Source of the DNA: Lithospermum erythrorhizon
Lineage: Eukaryota; Streptophyta; Magnoliopsida; Boraginales; Boraginaceae
Assembly: GCA_019722365.1 (NCBI GenBank)
Contig: JADFUC010001001.1
Location: forward strand, 62,001 to 126,000
Length of the DNA stretch: 64,000 bases
Direction of reading: 5' to 3'
The notes under the pieces: model-generated
The model's input: the letters and a program-made list of their open reading frames with translations, nothing else
Database searches by the model: none
Told to the model about the DNA's origin: nothing
Shown here: positions 35,718 through 46,540 of the stretch, piece by piece
How positions within the stretch are numbered: the first letter of the stretch is position 1
Layout: every line of letters starts with the position of its first letter
Position numbers and translations under genes: made by a program

Positions 35718-38080
35718 ATGTCTGATCGTGCGAGAACGAGTTGAGAATTTGAACCTTTCAACGTGGTGGCGGATCGAGATTTGAGGCGTCTATAAAGTGG
35801 AGGGATGCCAATTATTCAAGTCGATGAACTGTCGACCTGGATCACACTTGACCACTATTCACTTGGGTAATTGCGTTTAGGGTCTTTAGGGGCGAGGCTA
35901 TGAGGTTGAAAAATCTTATCAGTAGATGGTCTCCTTCGCTGTAAAAAACTTCATTCCCCGATTTGATAGATGACCAGCTAGATGGCATCGCGTCCCTATT
36001 TTTTCTATACCATAGAAGGTAGATACCAGCGCCATTTCTTAACTTTGTTGCCCGTATTGAGGAAGGTTCCACAGATCCCGATCCGACCTTTGGGTACACC
36101 TCCGTATACGTAGAAGCCTTTTCATATGGCATGCGGTTTCCTTTCTCACCTTTCGTAAATAACCTCTTAATACGCATAAGCTGAGCCCAGAAATTACATT
36201 TACATCGGGTGGTTCATCTGTGACTATTTTTAGAGTAGATGTATCGTATGTGTGGTATCGAACCTTTGTTTTCTTATTTACACTTGCTTATTTTCTATTT
36301 CCACAAATCAACTAAACCAAATTTTTCGGCTCGCGCCCAAGCGAAACATCTTAGCCGGGACTCGTCCCAATAGGGTTATGGATAGCCACTTTCACTAGTG
36401 GTTTATACGCAGAGAGGCATATGGCGAGAGTGTCCACTGTCCCGGACCCTAAAGGAGGAAGACGGTCTTTCCCGTCCACTCCGAAGATATGATTCCGGTG
36501 GCCAAATTGAGGTGTGTTGCCCGGGGAGATGGCGACCTTGAGTACGTTTTCTGGTGAAGCCATGTTGGTGATAGGCTGGTTTATTATATGACAGCGTGTT
36601 CGGTTCGAATATAGAGAGCGCGCCTCACACATGGGGTATTGACTTTCGTATGCTGCATTCGCCTCATATGATTTCTCACCGATCTTAACTTTTTGTCTTT
36701 CTTTTTGTGAGATGAACTAGATATTCTTTATAAAAGAGCCCCAATTGGTGGATTTCGACGATATGTTGATGGATCGTCCCTCTATTTTCAACACAGCGTG
36801 GCCATTCTTACAAAAGCACGAGCCACGCATTGAATCGTGGTGCCGAGAATGGCGTCGGGCCGCCCATCCAACTTCTCCGCCTTCAAAAAAGACCAAAAGA
36901 TCTCTTAATTTCCGAAAGAAAAAGACCACCCAAGTCTTGGCTCGTGACTCGTCGGGGGATGAGTCGCAAGTACATATATCTCAACCCCCCGCTGGAGTGG
37001 TGGTGCCCTCCTCCGCGAATGTAGTGACCTTGGACTCCTCCGTATACCGGACGAGGCTGCCCAGTGGAGGCGGAATGCGGTCAGTGTCTGCTTGAGGAGT
37101 TTAACGTTCGGCTTTCGACACGATTTCAGCAGACCGTAGCGGAGGAGAAGGTTCGGCTTATCGAAATCCATTCGCGAGGCGGAGGCAGGGAATCACCTCT
37201 GATTGTTTGCCCGATTTGATGGGAAGTATTTGAGCTCCTTATGAGGTGCCCAATTTGAAGGTGACGAGTGTCGCACCTTGGGGGGCTCGGAAGTTTCATT
37301 TCCATCTGGCGAAGCCTTTACTTTCCAAGGAGATAGCGGCTGAATACACCCGCTGTGGATATTATCTGCTAGGCCCGGTCAATGAAACACATCTTCCGAG
37401 TTTGTTCCAAATTATGACTCGTTTCGTTCTTTTATATATGAGTAGTTTATCATTTTATACATCTTATGTTTCGCAGGCTATCAATGGGTCCTACGTTTTA
37501 AGCGGGCAGGCGTCGTTTAAGCGACGATAAACTCCGCCGCCATGGATGGGGAGGTATAGGGAAGACCATGCTTCAGAACAATCTGACCTTGAATTTGGAC
37601 AAAGAATGCAAAAGCAGGTAGCTTGAGGAAGAAGCTGTGATGAAGATTGCTTAAGGAGCTTGCTCAGAGAGATGCTATAGAGCTGGTCAGAAGACTAACT
37701 AAGATGTGAGAGAGATGCCTAGAGCCGAGAAGGAGGCTGCGAGGTTAGACTCGGCGAGTCAGCAGATGAAGGTATGAGGCCTGAGGCTTTGGCCCAAAGT
37801 CAAAAGAGAGTGGAGAAACCTTGGTTTCTGGCTGCTTCTGAAAGCTAAGATGGATCAAAATTCATTTTGCGAATCAATATATTTATGCTTCCAAGGCCCG
37901 CATGAAAAGAAGATAGGGAAGCAAATCATAGCATACTTTCACTCCTTGGGTGTCGGTACCTCTGGGGTTCACGACCTCGTCGGCTCTCTTTAATGAAAGG
38001 GTATTTCGGCCTTGGCCGGTATGTGGATTGACTCTCTTCGAAGGTGTAATTAACTTGCTTGAAGAGGTGGCGAGACCCCC
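35718..38080 (+). pseudogene. Opposite-strand ORF of the gypsy element, degraded
   Basis: Plus-strand coding remnants lie between the integrase end and the left LTR, antisense to pol. A possible start at 35718 (MSDRARTS) is followed by stops. A frame around 36089-36170 reads AFSYGMRFPFSPFVNNLL, resembling the plant 'putative gypsy type transposon' family (Pfam Transposase_28 type) as I remember it. The frame 36745-37095 is basic and Ser/Pro-rich (KKTKRSLNFRKKK). From 37600 to 37850 Glu/Lys/Ala-rich sequence suggests a former coiled coil, followed by SKARMKR at about 37897. The function of such extra ORFs is unknown. The reading frame is interrupted many times. Confidence 0.6.
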
Positions 38081-38689
38081 GATCTTCGTGTAGAAGGATC
38101 ATCCTACCCGACCATTATTTGTGTTTCTTATCTCGAATTGTGTTTTTCTTTTAAATTCCTTGTAATGAACAATTTTTTCCTTCTTGTAATTTTTGAAAAG
38201 CTTTCTTTTATTGTGTTATAATTACCCTTGCCCCCCTTGTGATACTTGTTTTTCATAAAATGGGACTATACAATTTTATCATCGCCGTTCTTAATTAGAT
38301 GCGGTAATAATTAGATGCGATCACGAATATTGTGCTTTTAACTCCTTCTTGAGAAGGGTTGGTCTTGACGTTCGCATATATGAATTATCACAGTTTAAAG
38401 ATATTTGATTTTATCTTCAGGGGAGAATCGCATAGCGAATGTTTTCCCTTTGGAATGTAGTTTTAACTTTTTAAGGGTTTTAAGGTATCTCTTTGAGGCG
38501 GAGAAATGTTACCTTATTTAATTTTTAAGGTGAATGATCAGTTCAGCCTTGTAACCATATGATTTTCAGAGCAATCAATTTATATCATATAGATGGTGGT
38601 GGATTGAACAGAGCCATAAATTTTTATTCATAAATATAAGTGGTGGATATAACCGGACCACGAGTTGTCAGGCGGTGGATGTACTCGAC

Positions 38690-39485
38690 CACGAGATGTA
38701 AATTTTGGAGTGATCTAAACATAAATGTTCTTGGTCGATACAATACTTCCCATTTGGGACTCAACTTATCTTTGTTTTTGGGATGGGTGATAGAGTACAA
38801 CCTTAATACCAAATCGCCACATTGAATTGCTTGTTCTTTACTCGCCGATTGTAGATGTGAGCCATAAGATGCTTGTATTTCTACATTTTGGATTAGAACT
38901 TTATCGGTTCATCCATAAAGGATTCATGGTTCTATCATTCATTAGTGCATTTCTCCTTTGTAAATCCTAATGATGAAAGGTGGGTAGTCCGCGCTTGAAA
39001 ATCTTTTCAGAACGTATACAAAAGTGAAGGGGTTTCTCTGTGGCGTCACGAGGAGTTGTCAGGGACAGTAGGACCACTGGGAGTTCATCAATCCATTGCC
39101 TCTTTCCTTCAAGAGCTCGCTCTGAATCATGTTTTCTTAATACCCTTAAAGATTATCGATTCGTAGCTCAACGACACGTTGTCGCGTAGGTAAGCCGGTG
39201 AGAATCGATTGTTATATTGTACTTTTCACTTTTCACAGAACTTTTCCAACTCTTCGCTTTCAAATTGTGGCCCGTTATCAGAAACAAGGATGCGAGGTAC
39301 CCCAAAGCGAGTGATAACATGTTTCCATATGAACCTTAGTATCTTATCGTACTTTGTTTTTCTTAAGAGAGGCGAGCCGACCCGTTGTTGAAATAGTCCA
39401 TGACAACTACTACGTACTTGAAACCATGAGCAGGCAATTTTCCCACCAGGTCAATTCCCCACATAGCGAATGGGACAGGGTTTAA
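38690..39485 (-). pseudogene. Ty3/gypsy integrase remnant
   Basis: In minus-strand order: PFAMWGIDLVGKLP and YVVVVMDYF (first catalytic Asp region, ~39470-39390), ITRFGVPRILVSDNGPQFES (second Asp, ~39320-39255), GQWIDELPVVL (~39090-39060) and DLVLRLY...LSPKWEVLY (C-terminal region, ~38815-38735). These follow the usual order of a gypsy integrase core and C-terminal domain. Frameshifts and stops separate them, so it is dead. It is downstream of the RT remnant, the Ty3/gypsy order. Confidence 0.85.
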
Positions 39486-39812
39486 TATTGGGGTCATGGA
39501 AGTGGTAGGTTTATGTTATACGATCGAATCCTTTGGCGTACTTGATGCTTGGCTTCGCTAAGATTAACGAAAAAGGGCAAATTCTGCCAGGACTTGGAGA
39601 TGAACCCGACTTAAGGCTTAGAGACACCCGTGAGTTTACGAATATTCACAGAGGGGGCTCCATTAAATACATAATTTGTCAAGATTGGAGTCTGATCCAG
39701 TGGTGATGTAACCTAAGGTTTTGAGATTATTCGAATGAGCAACATGCGGATTAATTACGAGCTTACTTTTCAGTGGTCAAATGTTTCAAATTCTCGAATG
39801 GTCTCTCGAACC

Positions 39813-40160
39813 TTACTCTTTACTAACGTATAAATCAGCGTATATTTCCATATTTCGACCGATTTGATTGGCGAATATGGAATTAACCGATGCTTTGGTA
39901 AGTGGTCTACGTGCTTGAGCCATGGGCATTACGCACAGCAATACAGTCATATTCACATTTATAAGCGGTCTTCTCTTATTCAGGGTATAGCGATTTGGTG
40001 AGTATCTACTTTGAAATATCCATAAAAGTCGAGAAGACAGCGACGTCTTTACTTGATCATGAGTCTCATGAGTAAGGTAATGGGTAGAATTATTTTGGAC
40101 ATCTTTGTTTGACTGTTCACCCGTACACATCCTCCAGGTTCCATTTGGTTTCTTAACCAA
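39813..40160 (-). pseudogene. Ty3/gypsy reverse transcriptase remnant
   Basis: A 115-codon minus frame begins VKKPNGTWRMC, the conserved opening of gypsy RT, and ends VNSIFANQIGRNMEIYADLY, where the catalytic YVDD motif is expected but is eroded to YADL. The middle is frameshifted. Only about 330 bp separate it from the integrase start, so most of RNase H appears deleted. Confidence 0.8.
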
Positions 40161-42660
40161 CTGCGTTTAGATCGTTAGGCGGGTTAGATGAAATCGGATA
40201 CTAACTGTGTCTTAAAGTTCTTCTTATCATTAAATGTTCGTTTTGCAAATAGACGTACATAGAGTCCACGTGCGACTGTCTGTGAATGATGTGTCTATTC
40301 AGGCGTATCTTTTTGGGCCCAAACAAATATATATTTATGCTCCTAAATAAAGTAAATGTGGCTTGCTGTGGTTTTCACTCCAGCGTCGTTCAGCAGGCGT
40401 TTTCTACAGCTTTTCTTTATCGAATGAAACCTTGACAATCCTCGCTGATTAACGGTCTCTTGAGGTTTTCGTTCTTTCGACCCATTATCATCCTCCATGC
40501 AGATCTACCTCTCTTTGTGGACATCAGCAGGATGATTTTTCGACCCATACGTTTCTTTTGAGCTTCTCTCCCATTTCTGCTTTTCCTAAGAATTGGAGGC
40601 CCAGGTTAGATACTTACTCATGGGCTTTGTTGTGCCATATATCTCCTAAACATGCCTTGCGGTTGGGAGCTTCATCTTGAGGTCTGTGGGGAAATAATCT
40701 CTCTTAAAAGCGTTTAATATGGTCAATTGCATGATGAATCGAGTCATCTCTGATTGTAAAGCTGAGGCTCCTAATCATTGGATTTCTTGTTGCCCAGAGC
40801 CTGATGCAAAGTCAAAAATTGCCATTCCTTTGGCAGGTTGTGGCCACTGTTAATGGTGTATCGTTAGTTCTTAATGACATTGACTGATTCTCATAGGTCG
40901 AGAGATCTGAAATGTACATTTGAAATTTCGGTATCCATAACATCGCTGATGGTGTAATTCGCAATATTTGTGTGATTACCGCCCCGGATAAATCATAAGG
41001 TAACTCAAGTCTTGGAACTGTCGAAAAGATAACTTAAGTGATATTGGAGGCGGATGGCGAGGAATCTGGCTTCTCTTCTAGCAGCAGTTTTCCTGGGTTA
41101 TAGAACCACCACCTACGCGACCACGGTTGTGTCAATCGACCGATCGTCAGTGGTGAAGCAGCGCTATTCTGTTTCCTCATGAAGTGAACTCGCTTGCTCT
41201 TTGTGGGTAATTTCTGTTTTCTCTTGGTGGACTTCTTGAAGCGTCTGATGCGCCCACTTGTATCTGAGCTCTTTTTAAATTGTCCCCGCTTTTGATTAAC
41301 TTTTCGTTTATCTTCAGCATTGACATTCGTCGTATCGTGACCATACTACCCATGGTATTCCTGATATCTTGATTTGTCTCCCATTAAGCCTCACTTGTCC
41401 ACCGTTAGAGGAGGTTTGATAACAATTTTTGTTCGCCCGTTTGGGAATAAATCTCGGAGATGGCGACTCTTGGGATTTGGCCCGTCGTGTCTTTGTTAGA
41501 GATGGGTTGACACGAGAAGCAATTACATTCGGCGGTGGTGAATAGGACATTTTCTTAAAATTTTGTCCACTTATCGCATGACTATCCGTATTTGTGATTT
41601 CTTTGAGGGGCGCAGTGATCCTTATTCAACTTCTCCAGAAGGTCGCGAGAGGCACTTAACTGTTGTGAGGGGGTATCAAGACCCGATGCCTTATTGATTT
41701 ACCGTAATTAAATTACGGTAAAAAATCATATAAGTATCTTTGTTACTGATGCTTGGAATATTACTCAAAAATGGCTTTGTATGGTGGTGGAAGTCGCTTG
41801 GCCGACTTCGCGTGGGGCACATTGCAGTCCTGTTTGTTTGTAATGGAGCGTCTTATACTTGTGATAAGCATCCAGATTGTATTAGCATCTGAATAGGTGA
41901 ATTTGAGCCAAACTCCATGTATCCAAATCAGCCAGCATCCCAGTAAGAATATTTGGAAATGCCTTTGTATAAATATCCATGTCATTCGTGGTAATAGTCA
42001 TTTGGGCCAAGAAGCCCTTTAAAAGTGCTCTGAGGGTCCACTATACCCGATATCTTTGTGTAAATTGAGGTAAAATGAATCCCACTGGTATAGGTACTGT
42101 ATTTAGTCACGCAGTAAATGGCATAACATGCGAGGGATGTGCTTGGCTCTTCGCAGTAGAGGCTAGCCGCCGTCTGTTTGAATTAAATCGAACTCCTGCT
42201 TGCCCAATTCCTTGAAAGCTCTTATGTCATTGACATATTGGAGGGATTGTTTGGTGGACCAACGATGGCATATAAGAAGCTGAGTCTGGCCCATTACACC
42301 GTACTACAAGGCGTAGAAGTTTTATATAGGGGCTGTAAGTTGGAGTATTGTGAGATTAAATCGGGTGCGTCACGATTCACTTTCACAATAATAATGTTTC
42401 GTGTTACTGTGAGGCTGCTTCCTCATCCAAGCCTTTCATTTCTTCATGAACGGCCTGTCTTTCTAGGATAAGATCTACGTCTGCGAGATCTCGATTCTAC
42501 AGCGGCGAATCCTTCTTTGAACTTGTTCACTAATTTCCTCCCTCGAATCTTGCTCCGTTAAGGTATGGGCAGGGATACACACAGTTATTGTTGGGATGGA
42601 CCAGGTATATCCATAGGTGTTCGTTGTTTAGTGGTTTGAGTATCAGATGTATTTTGATTT
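40161..42660 (-). other. Presumptive gag/protease zone of the gypsy element
   Basis: By position this should hold gag and protease. Minus frames at 41550-41314 (basic, KTRRAKSQESPSPRF) and 41985-41761 are compatible with degraded gag, but I saw no intact zinc knuckle or protease motif. Plus-strand frames at 42238-42471 and 42647-42994 are shadows. No clear tRNA primer-binding site was found beside the right LTR. Confidence 0.35.
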
Positions 42661-43209
42661 TGTGGAACTTGATTTCGTTCCCAGCAGCGGCGACATACAT
42701 AAATTATTGGGGATGAGCTTGATCTTAAATCCATGTTATTTTATTGGGCAAATCAAATCCGGAGTCGTTACCACCGTTGTCAGGCGAGTAGATATCCTTC
42801 TGGGAGGTATGACTCGATGGGCCTTAAGCAGGAACCAGGCTTCGGCCGATAGCTTTACCTCGAACGAGCGAGTGATCACAGAGTCGCGTTTGACTGAGAA
42901 ATTGAGACGAGGCCGACCCTTGAGGCTATTTCCGACGATCAAGCTACTAACGATTCAAATAAGGCGAAAAGTACTAAGAGGTGGAATTTTGTGATTACCT
43001 CAAATGGTGAAATAGTCTTTGGTATTTATAGGCGCGATTACAAAACATGTCTTGGGGGCACAGGTAGATATTTTCGTCTGACGTGGTGATCACGTGACAA
43101 TTGTAATAGATGGTTGTGTACTAATCCAATATGCGAATGGGGTGAACAGTCCACTTCCGTACAATTCGCTAAATCTTATAAATATGTCTAGAGAACATTT
43201 TCTTCAGCA
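42661..43209 (-). repeat. Right (5') LTR of the gypsy element
   Basis: Pairs with 34305-34825. On the minus strand it begins TGCTGAAGAAAATG at 43209 and ends near CCACA at 42661. Confidence 0.65.
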
Positions 43210-44385
43210 TCGTAGAGTGACTTGCCGGGATTCCACTAAACTTTAAAGAAATTACAAGGAGTGACTTATATGAATGCACCACATTCTACTAAATACAGCT
43301 TAACTCCATTGAAACACAGGTAGAATATTTTATCTTATCCTTAAGCATCCTTGGCTCGATTATTCGACTTACAAATGTATCCTGATAATGCTCTGTTATA
43401 CATTATATGAAAGAGATTATAACATACGTGCGTGATTAGTGGCTACAGAGGTACTAACACAGTAGCTTCTCTGCGCCTCTTTTATTCTTCTTGAGCTAGT
43501 ACACCGCAATCGTATCCTTGATAAATGTATGAAATGAATGAATGAAACGTCCTGTGACTTGTCTTGATGCTTCTTTTTATATATGTAGGTTAGATGATAA
43601 GTATGAGAAGCTTCTTTATTAATGGAAAGCTTAATGAGTTTCCATACTACGAGATCTTTCAGGATCTCTCAATACTTGCCAAACATAGAGACATGTAGAT
43701 CTCATCAAATCTTGAGAGTAATCTGAGATTCACAGACAACGTGGACTACAGAGTCGTCGTTATCGAATCTCCCCATAATAGCGAGTTAATCCCGATATCG
43801 CGCGCGATTAGCCTTCATTCGGCGAGAGTAAGGCAATTTGTAAATTAGTTTTAACACTTGCTAGAAAATATAGTCTGAAACTTCATGTTATACGTCTGAT
43901 GTCGGTGTTATAACGGTTGCATTTAAAAAAAACTCTATCATCAACATGACTCCAACTCTAAATAAACCTTGTAAAATATTACTGTAATTCCATTATCAAT
44001 GAACCAACTCCAACCCAGCCTATATTTTATTATCTAATCATGCAATTTTGAATCCTTATCTACACTTAAAACTAAATATAGTAATATTCAATCTTTAATT
44101 ATGCACCCAACACACTTTGTTAAACGTGTCTCCCTAATCGAGAAGCTTGCATCATAGAATCGATTATCTAACAAATATTTTTACTAGCTATAGTTTACAT
44201 TATTCTTTAATATATAATAGTATTGGGTTGACACTTGTCGCTCTAAATTAACACACCATTAACAATTCTTAGAAAGAGTTTAAGCATCCAATATAATATA
44301 GACAACCCACCTAGTATTTGTGGTGATCGATTAGAGATGCATAGAATATTCTCAACAGCTTATCCTCTCGGCTGACAAGTTCTTT
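43210..44385. other. Intergenic, nothing recognised
   Basis: AT-rich, without ORF above 60 codons or internal repeat that I can match. Confidence 0.35.
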
Positions 44386-44757
44386 GAGCTTTGATGCGTG
44401 TTATTGATAGACTTTTGGCTCATCTTGTAAGATCTTTATTTTAAACAAAGAACGTTCGATTACATTCTTGTCAATAATGTAACCCGAGAATGCTCGGTAG
44501 TTAGATCCGAAAACCCAACTTGTTTATCATCAGACAAGTAATCAAGCAAAAAATATTATTCTATACTTTGACTTTGATACGTGTTGACAATGGCTTTTTT
44601 GGCTCATCTTGTAAGATCTTTATTTTAAACAAAGAACGTTCGATTACATTCTTGGCCAATAATGCTATCCGAGAGAATGCTTTCGGTAATTTGAATCAGA
44701 AACTAACTTGTTTATCATCAGACAAGTAATCAAGCAAAAAATATTATTCTATACTTG
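44386..44757 (+). repeat. Recent 184-188 bp tandem duplication
   Basis: Two adjacent copies share GGCTCATCTTGTAAGATCTT (44417 and 44601) and TTGTTTATCATCAGACAAGT (44520 and 44708), plus most sequence between. Similarity is high apart from a few indels, so the duplication is young compared with neighbouring elements. The 69-codon plus frame at 44520-44729 spans the junction and is not a gene. Confidence 0.75.
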
Positions 44758-44785
44758 ATGTTATTACGATGCATTTGGGTAGTAT

Positions 44786-45376
44786 CAGGGGTGGAGGAGA
44801 GTATGGTCAAGGCCGGTGGCCCCGTTGGATTTTTAGAAAAATTAGCCCATATATATATAATTATACTTTTAATATATCTCCGCCAGATTTTTTGGTTGTC
44901 GTCCTGCAAAAGGTTTGTTTAAAATCATATCGGCTTTGAAATTTGTCTGACATTTGATTCGTTTTCGGCACTTAAGCTCATATTTAATGTATATGTAATA
45001 AAAGCTTCTAATATCAATACATTCATTTAAATTATTTTTTGATTCATTAATTAGTGATATATGTAAAATGTCATTCATTCTTAATTGACGTGAAAATAGC
45101 TAGGATGACAATTAAAAAATACCTGGACAGTATAAATTATATTTATGGAAGATTAATTTGTGGCTTCTAATACATATATGAACTACTAAATGGGTAGAGC
45201 TTTAAGTTTCTTACAATTGAATCGAAATCTTCTTAGCCGATAGAATATAGTTCATGATTCATTTCGTGATAAGCGTAGACGTAAAATGTGTTTCTAATTT
45301 AATAAATAAAAAATTATATTTTGCTTTTTTTTTTTTAACTTGGCCTTCTTATTTTCAAATCTTAGCTCCGTCCGTG
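44786..45376. mobile_element. Small non-autonomous hAT-like element
   Basis: Left end CAGGGGTGGAGGAGAG, right end ...AGCTCCGTCCGTG, whose complement CACGGACGGAGC imperfectly mirrors the left end. CAGGGGTGGAG-type ends are typical of plant hAT elements. Flanks GGTAGTAT (left) and GGTAATTAT (right) look like an eroded 8-bp target duplication. About 590 bp, AT-rich inside, no transposase. Confidence 0.5.
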
Positions 45377-45491
45377 GTAATTATCCTATTTAATTAGATG
45401 CATTTAGGTGACACCTATATAAACTCGGTTCATAATTTATAGCATTAACATATTATCAGTATTATGAGGTACAAAATGACCAGATAACTAT

Positions 45492-45575
45492 TTATCCACT
45501 AAATACTCGATTAGGTTTAGGTTATATGTTATCTACTAAATACTCGGCTAGGTTATATGTTATCTACCGAGTATA
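45492..45575. repeat. Short minisatellite
   Basis: Two and a half ~31-39 bp units with core TCTACTAAATACTCG...TAGGTTATATGTTA. Confidence 0.6.
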
Positions 45576-45790
45576 GTGGTCATACAAATAAAGAAGAACC
45601 AAATTAAAATTGTTCCAAATTAAAACATACACCACAAATAACATGTACAGGTTTTTATATCGTGTTGCTGATCTGCTCCAACAATTTAGAATCAATTTGT
45701 ATAGATAACAATCTCAGTTCTATTTTGGTAAAATTATTTTTTATTCTTTACATAAACGTACCCTCCTCTCCATCCAAAAAAAAGAAACAA

Positions 45791-46033
45791 AAAAAATACT
45801 GGATGTAGCACCAGAGCGTAGTTCGGTTAGTAAAGAAACGAGTCTTGAAGTCTTAGGTAAGCGTAGCTTTCTTAAATGCGGTGATGAGTTTGAATGTCAT
45901 CATCTAGTGAGGATCTGTATTGAAGTAGTTGAGCCTTATTTCGCCGTCTTGGGTTAGTAGCGTCGCTTGATTCACGGCTTCAGTAAATCATTACAGGGCC
46001 TCCATGAGCCGCTTTAAAAAATACTGGATGTAG
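45791..46033 (+). mobile_element. tRNA-derived SINE with 18-bp target duplication
   Basis: AAAAAATACTGGATGTAG occurs exactly at 45791-45808 and again at 46016-46033, flanking a 207 bp body. The body's 5' part has a box A-like GCGTAGTTCGGTTAG (about 45816-45830) and a box B-like GAGTTTGAATGTCATC (about 45887-45902), arranged as in a pol III promoter of tRNA ancestry. The 3' end runs into the A-rich target. Long target duplications made by LINE machinery plus A/B boxes define a SINE. Family name unknown. Confidence 0.8.
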
Positions 46034-46540
46034 TTATTCCTTTTCCGGAAGGGCACGTGTCTCTTATATAACTGGTGGTGTTAACATCATTCTATCTTCA
46101 TGATTTGAATTACATTATTTTACTGTAATTTTTTGTCATCATCATAGTTAATTTAATAATTTTGGAAATTTCTGGAAGGTGGGCTCTAGACCAATAATAT
46201 TAAACAGCCAAAATGCTATTCTTGAGCCTTACAATCTTGGCCAAATCACATCATTGGAGTATAGTTTAAATAGTTTGTTGACTACTATAAACAGTCGAAA
46301 TTTAATAATTATTTTTAATTAAATTCAGTTCATTTCGAATTAATTAAATAGAAATCGATTATACAAAATACACGTAGTAATTAGAGTTTCGATTGCAATG
46401 TATCGCGAAGAAAGATCTTATTATTTATATTTGCTCGGAATAATAAAACCCTTTTAGGAAATCCTTCTTGATGCAAAAAATATTTATGAAGCGGTTGGGT
46501 TCGTAATCAGTCTAGTGATACCACTACGTATGTTAACCTA
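46034..46540. other. Intergenic, nothing recognised
   Basis: AT-rich, no ORF of note. Confidence 0.35.

Larger units (their letters stand above)
34305..43209 (-). mobile_element. Decayed Ty3/gypsy element, Tat-like layout
   Basis: Two related ~520-550 bp terminal blocks (34305-34825 and 42661-43209) flank 7.8 kb. They share GGAGGTATGACTCG, GGCGAAAAAGTACTAAGAGGT, CGATTACAAAACATGTCT, ATGCGAATGGG and AGTCCACTTCCGTACAATTC. On the minus strand each begins TG and ends CA. From right to left the interior holds a presumptive gag zone, reverse transcriptase, integrase, then an ORF on the opposite (plus) strand before the left LTR. All frames are broken. LTRs differ by many substitutions and indels, so the insertion is old. 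No matching target duplication was found. Tat-lineage assignment rests on the antisense ORF position and the RT/INT motifs. Confidence 0.75.

Noticed and set aside
36745..37095. Independent basic host protein of 116 residues
   Set aside because: It sits between the integrase and the LTR of the gypsy element, with related degraded coding on both sides, so it is better read as part of the element's extra ORF.
42647..42994. 115-codon plus ORF
   Set aside because: It lies across the right LTR of the gypsy element and has no domain. The matching LTR lacks it.
34300..43214. Target-site duplication for the gypsy element
   Set aside because: The 5-bp flanks (CAAGG and TCGTA) do not match, and the left boundary is uncertain by several bases.
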